Assembly: GCF_030253575.1 (NCBI RefSeq) | Contig: NC_080557.1 | Span: forward strand, 1,235,001 to 1,299,000 | Reading direction: 5' to 3' | Length of the DNA stretch: 64,000 nucleotides | Origin: Rhododendron vialii | Taxonomy: Eukaryota > Streptophyta > Magnoliopsida > Ericales > Ericaceae | Part shown: positions 31,709-42,843 of the stretch, one piece after another | How the letters are laid out: the number at the start of each line of letters is the position of its first letter | Position numbering within the stretch: position 1 is the first letter of the stretch | Program-made: the position numbers and the translations under genes | Notes under the pieces: generated by a model | The model's database searches: none | Seen by the model: the letters and a program-made list of their open reading frames with translations, nothing else | What the model was told of the DNA's origin: nothing

Positions 31709-32773
31709 TAAGCACATTGGGCAAAGAGTTGTTAAATGGCTGATGAATTGGATTTGTATGGCTAACTACACGCTCAATCTCAATCAAGTAACCAAATGCT
31801 GAAGTTGTTTACACAATTCAATAAATAAAATGTATTATCTATGTAGGGTTTGGATGCTTAATTAGTTGCTATCAAATTATTCAATGCCCTTTGACAATGT
31901 AAGCACATGGGGCAAAGAGTTGTTAAATGGCAGATGAATTGGATTTGTTTGTCTAACTACACGCTCAATCTCAATCAAGTAACCAAATGCTGAAGTTGAC
32001 AAGAATACATAACAAGAAAATGTGAACACAAAAGTTTTGATCAAAGAAATGTGAGAAGAAATGTAAATTAAATTTGGACGAATTTGGTCAAAAGGGTTAC
32101 ATATGAGAGTGTAATATCAATTGAGGGACTAAAAGAAGTGACAAAAACCATAGGTATAGTTTTGAAATTTCACGAGTGTACATTTCAATGCTTATCGAGG
32201 GGCAGCTAGAGGCAAGGCGAACAAGAGTTTGCGACCTTCTCAAGTTTTGATGTACTACGAAGTATTCTACATAAAATTTTGGTGAATATTTAGAAAATAG
32301 TACGTACTTAGACTCTTACAAATTCTAAAGAAGTACATCATTGTTTCCCTAGTCAGTAGAATAATTTTATCTTAGCTATTCAAACCATCAATAATTGGTT
32401 TAATTGAAAATTTTCTTAGTTTGAATTTTGCGTTTGCCACTATATACCTCTCTTTTTTTCAAAATTTTTTCATAGTCTGGTATACACAATTCCTAGGAAG
32501 CGTTAGGAACTCTATTTTTCCGTCTACACAACTACTAATTAGCTTAAGCTAGCTTGGTGGGTCGATTCCTCTCCTCATAACTCCAAGCGAATGTTCTCAG
32601 ATCTTACAAAAGAGTTGGTTTCACCGGAACTAACACTCCTTTATAACAATGCAGTTCTAATTACCACAAGTTCAAACCCAACCGGTACACATAGACCATT
32701 TAAACACAAACTTAACCATACAATATTTACCAAATCTCATGGAAGAACAAAACTCTAACTAAAACACACAAAC

Positions 32774-32880
32774 TTGCACTTCTCAAAACAATCTACACAA
32801 ATATTGTACTTAAAGTTTTTTTTTTGCTATAAGTTGCTTTGTCTGTTAAAGAGGAGTGCCACACCATTATTTGGGGGAAA
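32774..32880 (-). promoter_or_regulatory. Orphan copy of the array promoter (copy 3)
   Basis: From TTGCACTTCTCAAAAC the sequence follows the family promoter through GCTTTGTCTGTTAAAGAG and GTGCCACACCATTAT. The TATA box has changed to TTATTTGGGGG. No coding sequence follows on the minus strand; block X does. Confidence 0.7.
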
Positions 32881-34835
32881 ACATTACATTGGAAAACTCA
32901 CCCAGAATGACGATATTATGAAAGCTTCCATTTGAAAATTATATTCACAATATCGTAATTATAAAAAGTTTGCCCACACTCTATTGTGCCAAAGGCACAA
33001 GTTGTGAGCCTTCTTATATGGCTTACATCTCGAGTTCATTTGTTTGACCTCAACCGTTTTATTTTTCTTTCAATCAACAAAGAAAGTAATATTTCATTGA
33101 TTTGAATTTTTCATTTTGTTTGGCTCATTGATTTTTTGGGTCACATGCATTAAGCATGAAGTTTTGATTGGATATCGGTACAGACATGAACAAAGAACAA
33201 TTTTTCTAAGTGTATTATGAAGTCATATCCATCGAAAAAATTCACGACAAATATGTCTCGTTCATGCATGTATTGTACTGATGTCCGATCAGCTTTATTT
33301 TTTATATGTACTACATAATATTCGAACTAATGAATGATTCCGATCAAGCTATATATTGGGTTTGAAATGTGCACCATTGAAGCCTCGCTACTGTCTTCTG
33401 AGCACAACAGAAATTTTGACTTGCAGTGCATTCCAACTTATGCCGCAACACTGGCCGATTGGAAACGTCTGAGGTTATTGACGTTAGCTAGGTTAGACAA
33501 AGTTAAATTAGTACAGATTGATAATTTCCTTGCAAGTTCTATGGCGGGGAGGTGTTGTACTGCACCGCGTGTGCCACCTGGACTGTTGATCTCGGTAATT
33601 AACGGTCCGGATTGCACAGTATTGTGCATATAATCTCAACCGTCCAACCGTTCGGTAATCAGAACCGTTGATTCCTGAGATCAACGGTTCGGATGGGCAC
33701 AACACCATGCCGCATAGCACCTCCCCGGGTTTTTCCATGGCCTTGGACTTCTGAATTTTTAGTAATTTTTTTGCAATCAGATGTTAGTTGTTGGTATAAA
33801 CAAGAATACTAAGAGGGTCAACCTTCCGCCCATATAAACCTCCTACCCATATAAGTTGAACCTAAAGAGCGCTGGACCAATCAATGGGCCAAACCCAAGG
33901 TACAAATTATCCAACTAATCTCCCGACTCCTCAACAAGTTGACATCATTTTACGGCGTAATATTTAGTGTATTTATCTATATGCTAAAATTAAATGTTAG
34001 GAAACAACCATCATCTACAGTAGGTCAACGAAGGAAGCCTATTCATTTAAAAAAGTCATATCACATCTACAGATTATCATTGGAATACAGATCAAGCCGT
34101 ACGACATTTATAGATTCCCACCCGAATACAGAGATACAGACACAATCAAGCCCTAAAGAAAAGCAAAGAAACATAGCTAATGTCTAGCACCTAAGCAAGA
34201 GTCATCGCTCATTGCACACCGTTATCAACAAAGATCGGCTTACATGGAGCTAGTACCATAGACAACAGATGCCTTGGGATGGCGGAGCTCCATATCAAAG
34301 ATAGCATCAAAAATCGATGGAAATCGACAACCCATACAACATAAATCTGGACAGAAGTCGGACTAATCCGGACAAAAATTGGATTAAATCCTAACAAAAA
34401 CAAAATAATATAAAATATACACACTTCTCCGTTATTGAGCAGCCCTTCTCTTGCCTAGCCTCTACCGATCAAAACTCTCAAGCTGCTGACTCAAGAAGCC
34501 ACCGGCGACCACGCGGCTGCGAACTAAGAAGCAATGCGGCGGCAAACGACAAGCGGTTTGAGTGGAGAAAGGGAAGGGGAAACCAGATCTGAAGATAGTG
34601 ATTGATTCCTCTCCTCGTACCGCCCAAAGTTAGGTATAAACCCAAGGGAGGGGGAGGAGAAGAAGAGATAAAATCTGGCCGTTATTTTAGGGTTAGAGAG
34701 ACGTGCTCGCGTTTTTAGAGAGACTTAGTAGGGCCGTAGGGTATCGGTCAACTACGAGTTTACAAATGCAAGAATAAAATTTTAAAAAAAACCCGGCATT
34801 TAAAGTATATCTGTTACAATTTTATTATAATAATT
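32881..34835. repeat. Family 5' flank Y, copy 3
   Basis: Nearly identical to 39051-40980 and clearly related to 24814-27105 and 7671-8207. The open frame 33334-33633 is repeated word for word at 39499-39798, but only because the duplication is recent; the older copies do not preserve it. Not counted as a gene. Confidence 0.8.
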
Positions 34836-34921
34836 TTTGTAGTGCGTTGGACGTTAATGCATTTAAAGTATATCTGTTACAATTTTATTATAATATTTTT
34901 TGTAGTGCGTTGGACGTTAAT
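34799..34921. repeat. Direct duplication, period about 62 bp
   Basis: AAAGTATATCTGTTACAATT ... GCGTTGGACGTTAATG occurs twice in a row. The paralogue at 40970-41042 has one full copy and a stub. Confidence 0.85.
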
Positions 34922-35683
34922 GAAGTTAGGGCCTGTTTGGGAGCTTGATTATTGCATTTTACATTGTGTAGTTTTGCATTTCGAGCGTTTGGCAGCCAAA
35001 TTATCAAAGGCATTCTCAAAATTACACAATAGAGCTAGCCACAATCTGATAACCATCCTTCTATGAGGAGCTTTTGAATTTTCATTTTAAATTTTTTTTC
35101 CTAACACGAAAAGATAAAAATGCCCCTAACCATCTACAGGTATTTACCCAAAGAACCTGTTTTTTTTTTTGCCCATCTCTTCAAATTTTCTTTTTCAAAA
35201 ACCAGATAAAATAACAGCAGATGAGTGAGAACAAAGCCCAAGCCTCAAAGGGGGAATGCCGGAGACCGGCGATGGAGCAATGTCAACGTACAATAACATT
35301 GACGTTGATGCTATTAACGCCAAGATTATCTGAGTTCGAATAATAATAATAATAATAATATTGATGTTTTTTCGATGAGATTATTTATTCCTTCGCTAGG
35401 AGTCCCATTTAATAAACAGGCTATGCGGGTACAAATATCTCCAACCGTGGTTCTATGCGAAATCGTCCATCAAATTAAAGCAACAAATTCTGTTTGGAGA
35501 ATCATTTAAATGCGAATAGGCATCATCCTATATAAACTTTTTACTATTATACAATTCAATAACATTATTCGATGCATACATACATGTGCTACAATGCTAG
35601 GGCACACAAATTAAAAAGATAATACTACAATACATTTGAAGGGAAAAAGAGTAAAAGTAAGAAATCAAGCCAACAAATTAATA
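34922..35683. other. 3' flank of gene 4
   Basis: Shared with 41040-41796 (gene 5) and in part with 45100-45417 (gene 6) and 49400-49956 (gene 7), for example GAGATTATTTATTCCTTCGC. Includes an AAT run at 35338-35361. It probably contains the 3' UTR. No other gene. Confidence 0.6.
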
Positions 35684-36637
35684 TCACACACGAACAAGCC
35701 CTTGTGCAGCTTCTTTCTCAGGGATTTTACTATACTCTAAGCTTTCTTGCAATTCAACCTCTTCACCATGTGTTTCCTTGCACTGGAAATACAAAACTGT
35801 GTAGCTCAAGAGATAAACCATTGCCACCAGGCTATTAAAAGCCGTTGCGAAAAATCCACAGATGATCTGCATCGATACGGATTGTTGATTTGGTCTAACC
35901 TTAAAACTCTGACTAATAATCACCATTACTATTGTACTGAGAAGACTTAGTGTAAACCCATGTAGCCTCTTCCCCTTAACAAGCCCTTCAGCTTTTCCAA
36001 TTGCCTGAAGTCCATAACAGCTCTTCTCGATCACTGAAATCACCGAGGCCATCTTCCAAACGACAGCCAAGTATAAGTACAAAATCGAGGCGAAAATGCC
36101 AAGTGTGAAGATGATGGGTATTAGGACAAGAAGGTGACTGATACATAGAATCATTAGAGAAATCGACAAAATTAAGAAAAGGCCGAAGTAACCTGTCACG
36201 AGAAGTTTAAGGTGGAACAAAGTTACTAAAGTTCTAAAACACAACTTTGGGATTCTCCGAAGAAAATCCGCAAAAGACAGGTTCCTATCGGTGTAAGCTA
36301 CAACCGATGCCAGAACCATTGTGACAAAGGAAAAGAGGGAGATAGCCAAGGAAGGAAGCAAATACAGGAATTCATAGCTGATGATGATCTGAACATCTTT
36401 TGTGATACGTTGGAACGTGATATTTGTCGTATTGGAGTTCGAAAGAGAGAGAAGGGTATCTTGGGTGAGTAAGTCGCTGATCGCGGGCCTGGTGGAGGAG
36501 GACATCATGACCAAGAGGATGGACTTTAGGAGGATGGAGATTGTGGTTATGGTGGCTATGAGCTTCCCATTTTTGGATATAACCTTTATGCACTCCCTTA
36601 GAATTCCTAAGAAACCAAGAATCTCATAACCTTTCAT
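35684..36637 (-). CDS. Multi-pass membrane protein, array copy 4, intact (subfamily B)
   Basis: 317 residues from the ATG at 36637 (MKGYEILGFLGILRECIKV). An upstream in-frame ATG (36649) is unshared. Hydrophobic segments fall near 26-43, 83-114, 133-163, 168-203, 226-245 and 256-284. The first loop holds an N-x-T sequence (SNTTNITF) where N-glycosylation would be possible if it faces the lumen. The loop KAEGLVKGKR is present. The short subfamily-B tail is HGEEVELQESLEYSKIPEKE then AAQGLVRV. It is two residues shorter than copy 5 in the loop after N-x-T. The protein is almost identical to copy 5 from the second half onward. Function unknown. Confidence 0.87.
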   Translation of the reverse strand: MKGYEILGFLGILRECIKVISKNGKLIATITTISILLKSILLVMMSSSTRPAISDLLTQDTLLSLSNSNTTNITFQRITKDVQIIISYEFLYLLPSLAISLFSFVTMVLASVVAYTDRNLSFADFLRRIPKLCFRTLVTLFHLKLLVTGYFGLFLILSISLMILCISHLLVLIPIIFTLGIFASILYLYLAVVWKMASVISVIEKSCYGLQAIGKAEGLVKGKRLHGFTLSLLSTIVMVIISQSFKVRPNQQSVSMQIICGFFATAFNSLVAMVYLLSYTVLYFQCKETHGEEVELQESLEYSKIPEKEAAQGLVRV

Positions 36638-36717
36638 TGCACTTGTCAAAAACTATCTAGAGAAGTTCTGACTTATTTTAGCTCTTGTGTTGCTTTGTCT
36701 TGGGAAAAATGCCACCA

Positions 36718-36724
36718 TTATATA
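36718..36724 (-). promoter_or_regulatory. TATA box of gene copy 4
   Basis: TATATAA on the minus strand, about 80 bp upstream of the ATG, inside the conserved CTATATAATGGTGGCA block. Confidence 0.65.
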
Positions 36725-36770
36725 GGGGAAACACATTTAACCTGCACAATATATGGACCCAGCAGTCACC

Positions 36771-37125
36771 ACCCCATCTCTCTCTCTCTCTCTCTCATCA
36801 AAGCCTCTTCTCTGATTGTCCGGCCACAAACAGTCATCGCCCTTCCCAGTAAGTCACTCACCCGGAATCCACTATCCTCGGTAACATACTCTCTCGGTCT
36901 TTCTCTGATACGTAGTACTTTTTTTGTTTTGATTATCCTTTTCTCTATTTTCCTTTCTCTTTTCTAAAAATTTAATAGCTACATAAAAATTGAAGTAGTG
37001 TTTTTAGCCACTATCAAGATTCAAATGGTAATTTCAATTCCAATCGAGGTGTGTAGTGCCGTAGGCACGGGCCGGGGTGGGTAGTGCTGTAAGCACGGGT
37101 AAATACTAGTACACACACACACACA
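36771..37125. other. Unassigned DNA between gene 4 promoter and MITEs
   Basis: Similarity to the gene 5 flank ends near 36770. A CT run (36777-36796) and a CA run (37111-37125) are present. No gene supported. Confidence 0.5.
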
Positions 37126-37353
37126 CTGAGGATCGAGTCAGGACGCCCTGATTTAGTTTTAGGTCCAGACTTTGCTCTAAGCTGTTAGATTGTGTTTTCA
37201 ATGGTCCAGATTCGCGAAAAATTTGTTCGCTCGAACAGATATCTATATGCGCGGATAGATTGTCCGGACATCTGGACCATTGAAAACACAATCCAACAGC
37301 TGAGATCGTGGTCCGGACCTAACACAAAATCTGAACATCCTGATTGGATCAGA
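37126..37353. mobile_element. Palindromic MITE, family P, copy 2
   Basis: Closely related to 29581-29790, with the same arms (TTTTAGGTCCAGAC, GATTGTGTTTTCAATGG and complements) and a slightly longer centre. Flanked by CA and TA runs. Confidence 0.75.
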
Positions 37354-37372
37354 ACTATATATATATATATAT

Positions 37373-37730
37373 ACGGGGCGGTTCCGGGGACACCTAAAAA
37401 AACACCTCATAGTTTTCGATCAAATTTTGATGATCTGAGTCACTCAATGTGATCAGAATGTAATTTTAAGGGTACCCGTGAGAAATCAGCAAAAAAAATG
37501 ACCGGGAAGGACTTGATCCGAACAGTTTCGAACAATTTTTTATTGAACGGTTCAAATAAAAACTGCTTAAATCAAACCTTTCCTGGTCGTTTATTTTGCT
37601 AATTTCTTGTGTGCACACTTAAAATCACATTCTGCACACATTGAACGGTTCGGATCATAAACATTTGATCGGAAACTATGAGATTGAGATTATGGGTGTT
37701 TTTTTAGAATGTCCCTTGAACCGTTCCGTG
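37373..37730. mobile_element. Palindromic MITE, family Q, copy 3, in a TA run
   Basis: Ends ACGGGGCGGTTCCGGGGACA and, inverted, CACGGAACGGTTCAAGGGACA, with TATATA on both sides, consistent with a TA target. Arms of about 160 bp; the loop contains TTTTTTATTGAACGG. Confidence 0.75.
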
Positions 37731-37734
37731 TATA

Positions 37735-38938
37735 TATATATCGCATTGTTGATGTATTTATGTTTCTAGTTTCATGGGCTAATGATCGAGTTACCAAATT
37801 CTCCTCCACCAATTCTCCATGATCTCTTTGTGTGTTCATTTCAGGAGATTTGGGCAAGTAAATATTCCAGCTGGTGCCATAAACAGAACCTTGAAAATAC
37901 AACCATTGTGGAAAATGTTTTTAATTGAAAACATGGTCAAGCATCTAACCTAAAATTAATGTTTCTTTTTGCTTGTCTTGGAGTTGTTTACACAATTCAA
38001 TAAATAGAATGTATTATCTATATAGGGTTTGGATGCTTAGTTGCTATCAAATAATTATTCAAAGCCCTTTGACAATGTAAGCACATGGGGCAAAGAGTTT
38101 TTAAATGGCAGATGAATTGGATTTGTATGGCTAACTACACGCTCAATCTCAATCAAGTAACCAAATGTTGAAGTTGACAAGAATACATAACTAGAAAATG
38201 TGAACACAAAAGTTTTGATCAAAGAAATGTAAATTAAATTTGGACGAATTTGGTCAAAAGGGTTACATATGAGAGTGTGATATCAATTGAGGGACTAAAA
38301 GAAGTGACAAATACCAAAGATATAGTTTTGAAATTTCATGATTGTACATTTCAATGCTTATCGAGGGGCAGCCAAAGGCAAGGCAAACAAGAGTTTGCGA
38401 CCTTCTCAAGTTTCGATATATTACGAAGTATTCTACATAAAATTTTGGTGAATATTTAGAAAATAGTACGTACTTTGACTCTTACAAATTCTAAAGAAGT
38501 ACATCATTGTTTCCCTAGTCAGTAGAATAATTTTATCTTAGCTATTCAAACCATCAATAATTGGTTTAATTGAAAATTTTCTTAGTTTGAATTTTGCGTT
38601 TGCCACTATATACCTCTCTTTTTTTAAAATTTTTTTCATAGTCTGGTATACACAATTCCTAGGAAGCGTTAGGAACTCTATTTTTCCATCTACACAACTA
38701 CTACTAATTAGCTTAAGCTTGGTGGGTCGATTCCTCTCATCATAACTCCAAGCGAATGTTCTCAGATCTTACAAAAGAGTTGGTTTCACCGGAACTAACA
38801 CTCCTTTATAACAATGCTGTTCTAATTACCACAAGTTCAAACCCAACCGGTACACATAGACCATTTAAACACAAACTTAACCATACAATATTTACCAAAT
38901 CTCATGGAAGAACAAAACTCTAACTAAAACACACAAAC
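37735..38938. repeat. Duplicated noncoding block X, copy 3
   Basis: Near-identical to 30195-32773 without its insertions, which supplies the empty sites for them. No supported gene; frame 38250-38459 is not open in the other copies. Confidence 0.8.
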
Positions 38939-39050
38939 TTGCACTTCTCAAAACAATCTACACAAATATTGTACTTAAAGTTTTTTTTTTGCTATAAGTT
39001 GCTTTGTCTGTTAAAGAGGAGTGCCACACCATTATTTGGGGGAAAACATT
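38939..39050 (-). promoter_or_regulatory. Orphan copy of the array promoter (copy 4)
   Basis: Same as 32774-32880, starting TTGCACTTCTCAAAAC, with the same lost TATA. Confidence 0.7.
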
Positions 39051-41039
39051 ACATTGGAAAACTCACCCAGAATGACGTTATTATGAAAGCTTCCATTTGA
39101 AAATTATATTCACAATATCGTAATTATAAAAAGTTTGCCCACATTCTATTGTGCCAAAGGCACAAGTTGTGAGCCTTCTTATATGGCTTACATCTCGAGT
39201 TCATTTGTTTGACCTCAATCGTTTTATTTTTCTTTCAATCAACAAAGAAAGTAATATTTCATTGATCTGAATTTTTCATTTTGTTTGGCTCATTGATTTT
39301 TTGGGTCACATGCATTAAGCATGAAGTTTTGATTGGATATCGGTACAGACATGAACAAAGAACAATTTTTCTAAGTGTATTATGAAGTCATATCCATCGA
39401 AAAAATTCACGACAAATATGTCTCGTTCATGCATGTATTGTACTGATGTCCGATCAGCTTTATTTTTTATATGTACTACATAATATTCGAACTAATGAAT
39501 GATTCCGATCAAGCTATATATTGGGTTTGAAGTGTGCACCATTGAAGCCTCGCTACTGTCTTCTGAGCACAACAGAAATTTTGACTTGCAGTGCATTCCA
39601 ACTTATGCCGCAACACTGGCCGATTGGAAACGTCTGAGGTTATTGACGTTAGCTAGGTTAGACAAAGTTAAATTAGTACAGATTGATAATTTCCTTGCAA
39701 GTTCTATGGCGGGGAGGTGTTGTACTGCACCGCGTGTGCCACCTGGACTGTTGATCTCGGTAATTAACGGTCCGGATTGCACAGTATTGTGCATATAATC
39801 TCAACCGTCCAACCGTTCGGTAATCAGAACCGTTGATTCCTAAGATCAACGGTTCGGATGGGCACAGCACCATGTTGCATAGCACCTCCCCCGGGTTTTT
39901 CCATGGCCTTGGACTTCTGAATTTTTAGTAATTTTTTTGCAATCAGATGTTAGTTGTTGGTATAAACAAGAATAATAAGAGGGTCAACCTTCCGCCCATA
40001 TAAACCTCCTACCCATATAAGTCGAACCTAAAGAGCGCTGGACCAATCAATGGGCCAAACCCAAGGTACAAATTATCCAACTAATCTCCCGACTCCTCAA
40101 CAAGTTGACATCATTTTACGGCGTAATATTTAGTGTATTTATCTATATGCTAAAATTAAATGTTAGGAAACAACCATCATCTACAGTAGGTCAACGAAAG
40201 AAGCCAATTCATTTAAAAAAGTCATATCACATCTACAGATTATCATTGGAATACAGATCAAGCTGTACGGCATTTATAGATTCCCACCTGAATATAGAGA
40301 TACAGACACAACCAAGCCCTAAAGAAAAGGAAAGAAACATAGCTAATGTCTAGCACCTAAGCAAGAGTTATCGCTCATTGCACACTGTTATCAACAAAGA
40401 TCGGCTTACATGGAGCTAGTACCACAGACAACAAATGCCTTGGGATGGCGGAGCTCCATAACAAAGATAGCATCAAAAATCGATGGAAATCGACAACCCA
40501 TACAACATAAATCTCGACAGAAATCGGACTAATCCGGACAAAAACCGGATTAAATCCTAACAAAAACAAAATAATATAAAATATAAATACTTCTCCGTCA
40601 TTGAGCAGCCCTTCTCTTGCCTAGCCTCTACCGATCAAATCTCTCAAGCCGCTGACTCAAGAAGCCACGTGGCAACCACGCGGCTGCGAACTAAGAAGCA
40701 ATGCGGCGGCAAACGACAAGCGGTTTGAGCGGAGAAAGGGAAGGGGAAACCAGATCTGAAGATAGGAATTGATTCCTCCCCTCCTACCGCCCAAAGTTAG
40801 GTATAAACCCAAGGGAGGAGGAGGAGAAGAAGAGAGAAAATCTGACGGTTATTTTAGGGTTAGAGAGACGTGCTCCCGTTTTTAGAGAGACTTAGTAGGG
40901 CCGTAGGGTATCAGTCAACTACGAGTTTACAAATGCAAGAAAAAAATTTTTAAAAAAACCCGGCATTTAAAGTATATCTGTTTTAAAGTATATCTGTTAC
41001 AATTTTATTATAATATTTTTTGTAGTGCGTTGGACGTTA
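39051..41039. repeat. Family 5' flank Y, copy 4
   Basis: Near-identical to 32881-34835. Around 40783 it gives the empty site for the TRIM at 26604. Confidence 0.8.
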
Positions 41040-41796
41040 ATGAGTCAGGGGCTGTTTGGGAGCTTGATTATTGCATTTTGCATTGTGTAGTTTGCATTTC
41101 GAGCGTTTGGCAGCCAAATTATCAAAAGCATTCTCAAAATTACACAATAGAGCTAGCCACAATCTGATAATCTTCCTTCTATAAGGAGCTTTTGAATTTT
41201 CATTTTACACTTTTTTTCCTAACACGAAAAGAAAAAAATGCCCCTAACCATCTACAGGTATTTACCTAAAGAACCTGTTTTTTTTTTTTGCCCATCTCTT
41301 CAAATTTTCTTTTTCAAAAATCAGATAAAATAACAGCAGATGAGTGAGAACAAAGCCCAAGCCTCAGAGGGGGAACGCCGGAGACCGGCGATGGTGCAAT
41401 GTCAACAATAACATTGACATTGATGCTATTAACGCCAAGATTATTTGAGTTCGAATAATAATAATAATATTGATGTTTTTTCGATGAGATTATTTATTCC
41501 TTCGCTAAGAGTTCCATTTAATAAACAGGCTATGCGGGTACAAATATCTCCAACCCTGGATCTATGCGAAATCGTCCATCAAAGCAACAAATTCTGTTTG
41601 GAGATTCCATCTAAATGCTACAGTAATAGGCATCATCCTATATAAACTTTCTACTATTATACATATTCAATAACATTATTCGATGCAAACATACATGCAT
41701 GTGCTACAATGCTAGGGCACACAAATTAAAAAGATAATACTAATACATTTGAAGGGAAAAAGGGTAAAAGTAAGAAATCAAGCCAACAAATTAATA
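41040..41796. other. 3' flank of gene 5
   Basis: Same composition as 34922-35683, with a shorter AAT run (41455-41469). No other gene. Confidence 0.6.
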
Positions 41797-42756
41797 TCAC
41801 ACACGAACTTGCCCTTGTGCAGCTTCTTTCTCAGGGATTTTACTATACTCTAAGCTTTCTTGCAATTCAACCTCTTCACCATGTGTTTCCTTGCACTGGA
41901 AATACAAAACTGTGTAGCTCAAGAGATAAACCATTGCCACCAGGCTATTAAAAGCCGTTGCGAAAAATCCATTGATGATCTGCATCGATACGGATTGTTG
42001 ATTTGGTCTAACCTTAAAACTCTGACTAATAATCACCATTACTATTGTACTGAGAAGACTTAGTGTAAACCCATGTAGCCTCTTCCCCTTAACAAGCCCT
42101 TCAGCTTTTCCAACTGCCTGAAGTCCATAACAGCTCTTCTCGATCACTGAAATCACCAAGGCCATGTCCCAAACGACAGCCAAGTATAAGCACAAAATCG
42201 AGGCGAAAAAGCCAAGTGTGAAGATGATGGCTATTAGGACAAGAAAGTGACTGATACATAGAATCATTAGAGAAATCAACAAAATTAAGAACAGGCCGAA
42301 GTAACCTGTCGAGAGAAGTTTAAGGTGGAACAAAGTGACTAAAGTTCTAAAACACAACTTTGGGATTCTCGAAACAAAATCCCGAAAAGACAAGGTCCTA
42401 TCGCTGTAAGCTATGACGGATGCCAGAATCATTGCGACCGTGGAAAAAAGGGAGACAGCCAAGGAAGGAAGCAAATATAGGAATTCGAATCCAATGATGA
42501 TTTGAACATCTTTCTGGATATGTTTGAACGAGTCAACGATATTTGTGATATTGGAGTTCGAAAGAGAGAGAATGGTTTCTTGGGTGAGTAAGTTGCTGAT
42601 CGCGGGCCTGGTGGAGGAGGACTTGGTGAACAAGAGGAGGGAGTTTAGGAGGATGGAGATTGTGGTTATGGTGGCTATGAGCTTCCCATTTTTGGATATA
42701 ACCTTTATGCACTGCCTTAGAATTCCTAAGAAACCAAGAATCTCATAACCTTTCAT
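41797..42756 (-). CDS. Multi-pass membrane protein, array copy 5, intact (subfamily B)
   Basis: 319 residues from the ATG at 42756 (MKGYEILGFLGILRQCIKV); the upstream in-frame ATG at 42768 is not shared. I used it as reference for the family. Predicted membrane segments are 26-43, 85-116, 135-165, 170-205, 228-247 and 258-286. A polar loop 44-84 contains NIT (69-71). The conserved loop KAEGLVKGKR spans 217-226, between segments 4 and 5. A Cys (288) sits in YFQCKETHGEE, and the acidic tail ends QGQVRV. All codons are in one exon and no defects are visible. The family resembles uncharacterised plant six-TM proteins; no catalytic or transport motif is seen. Confidence 0.88.
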   Translation of the reverse strand: MKGYEILGFLGILRQCIKVISKNGKLIATITTISILLNSLLLFTKSSSTRPAISNLLTQETILSLSNSNITNIVDSFKHIQKDVQIIIGFEFLYLLPSLAVSLFSTVAMILASVIAYSDRTLSFRDFVSRIPKLCFRTLVTLFHLKLLSTGYFGLFLILLISLMILCISHFLVLIAIIFTLGFFASILCLYLAVVWDMALVISVIEKSCYGLQAVGKAEGLVKGKRLHGFTLSLLSTIVMVIISQSFKVRPNQQSVSMQIINGFFATAFNSLVAMVYLLSYTVLYFQCKETHGEEVELQESLEYSKIPEKEAAQGQVRV

Positions 42757-42836
42757 TGCACTTCTCAAAAACTATCTAGAGAAGTTCTCTGTTATTTTAG
42801 CTCTTGTGTTGCTTTGTCTAAGGAGAAATGGCACCA

Positions 42837-42843
42837 TTATATA
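42837..42843 (-). promoter_or_regulatory. TATA box of gene copy 5
   Basis: TATATAA on the minus strand, about 80 bp upstream of the ATG, in the conserved block. Confidence 0.65.

Larger units (their letters stand above)
30195..32773. repeat. Duplicated noncoding block X, copy 2, with insertions
   Basis: Same block as 6045-7552 and 37735-38938. It is enlarged by the Harbinger-type element at 30547-31708 and by a direct duplication of about 205 bp: the GTTGTTTACACAATTCAA ... AACCAAATGCTGAA segment occurs from ~30442 (interrupted by the insertion) and again from ~31805. No supported gene. Confidence 0.8.
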